DNA of 64,000 nucleotides from Bolinopsis microptera (Eukaryota; Ctenophora; Tentaculata; Lobata; Bolinopsidae), in the NCBI RefSeq assembly GCF_026151205.1, contig NC_087081.1, positions 13,474,340-13,538,339 on the forward strand, in the 5' to 3' direction. Of this stretch, positions 63,765 to 64,000 are shown one piece after another. Within the stretch, counting starts at the first letter, position 1. Every line of letters starts with the position of its first letter. Made by a program: the position numbers and the translations under genes. A model generated the notes under the pieces. That model worked only from the letters and a program-made list of their open reading frames with translations, did not search any database and was not told where the DNA came from.

Positions 63765-64000
63765 CTGAAATAATTTAATTCGCTATATATTCCGGTTAGT
63801 TAAGAATAAGATTAATCACTCTACACTCGACTGTTACGTGACGTTTCAACACGTTCTCTACTTCTAGCTGGCTCTGAAACCTTAACCACCCACAATGACC
63901 CTAACCCTATATATATATATAACACAAACCCGATTTCTAACTTAAGCATATGCTGAAACCTTAACGAGAAAATAGACCAACATTTTTATTATAAGTTCAT
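63765..64000. other. Window edge, no feature recognised
   Basis: It contains a short TA run (63910-63922) and presumably intron of the transposase gene. Nothing else is supported. Confidence 0.4.

Overview
This looks like nuclear DNA of an animal, probably an aquatic invertebrate and possibly a cnidarian. That placement rests on the mix of element types (Polinton/Maverick, Penelope-like elements, Copia, CR1/Jockey-like and restriction-enzyme-type LINEs), on GT-AG introns, and on one divergent class A GPCR. No conserved housekeeping gene pins the species. The window is almost entirely nested mobile DNA.

Layout. 1-7.6 kb: 3' two thirds of a Copia LTR element, split in frame by a Penelope-like element (PLE-1) with exact 16-bp target duplications and a 931-bp pseudo-LTR. 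7.6-8.9 kb: A-rich tracts, duplicated promoter-like repeats and a short tRNA-like sequence. 8.9-10.9 kb: a small virus-like module (unknown protein, penton-like minor capsid protein, isolated N-terminal piece of a Polinton DNA polymerase), each gene preceded by its own TATA-like box. 12.2-15.2 kb: two 5'-truncated LINEs, head to head.

15.2-44.1 kb: one Polinton/Maverick element. On the + strand lie small unknown genes, an OB-fold-like gene with an in-frame TGA, a type I membrane glycoprotein, the retroviral-type integrase, the packaging ATPase, a pX-like core gene, penton, a pVI-like gene, double-jelly-roll major capsid protein and adenain-like protease. The protein-primed family B DNA polymerase runs toward them on the minus strand. 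A LINE (19.3-23.7 kb) splits the pX-like gene and a composite insertion (25.1-27.0 kb) splits the pVI-like gene. The polymerase can be read through ten exons with nine GT-AG introns that cut within or beside the catalytic motifs. Intron 1 is about 9.8 kb and holds PLE-3, a 489-bp tandem repeat and PLE-2, which itself carries a restriction-endonuclease LINE. Several capsid, protease and polymerase frames carry single-base shifts, mostly at homopolymers, so they are either young decay or sequencing error.

44.1-64 kb: duplicated polymerase promoter/start, a possible two-exon micro-gene, hairpin-rich tandem repeats, a fourth PLE fragment, foldback MITEs, an 8-bp-TSD hAT-like MITE, a TTAA-flanked 1.94-kb element, the GPCR (the only plausible host gene), a LINE tail and the last exon of a DDE transposase at the right edge.

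Together the Polinton genes form a virion-and-replication set: integrase for insertion, polymerase for copying, ATPase and protease for packaging and maturation, MCP and penton for the shell. No terminal inverted repeats of the Polinton were recognised, so its ends remain open.
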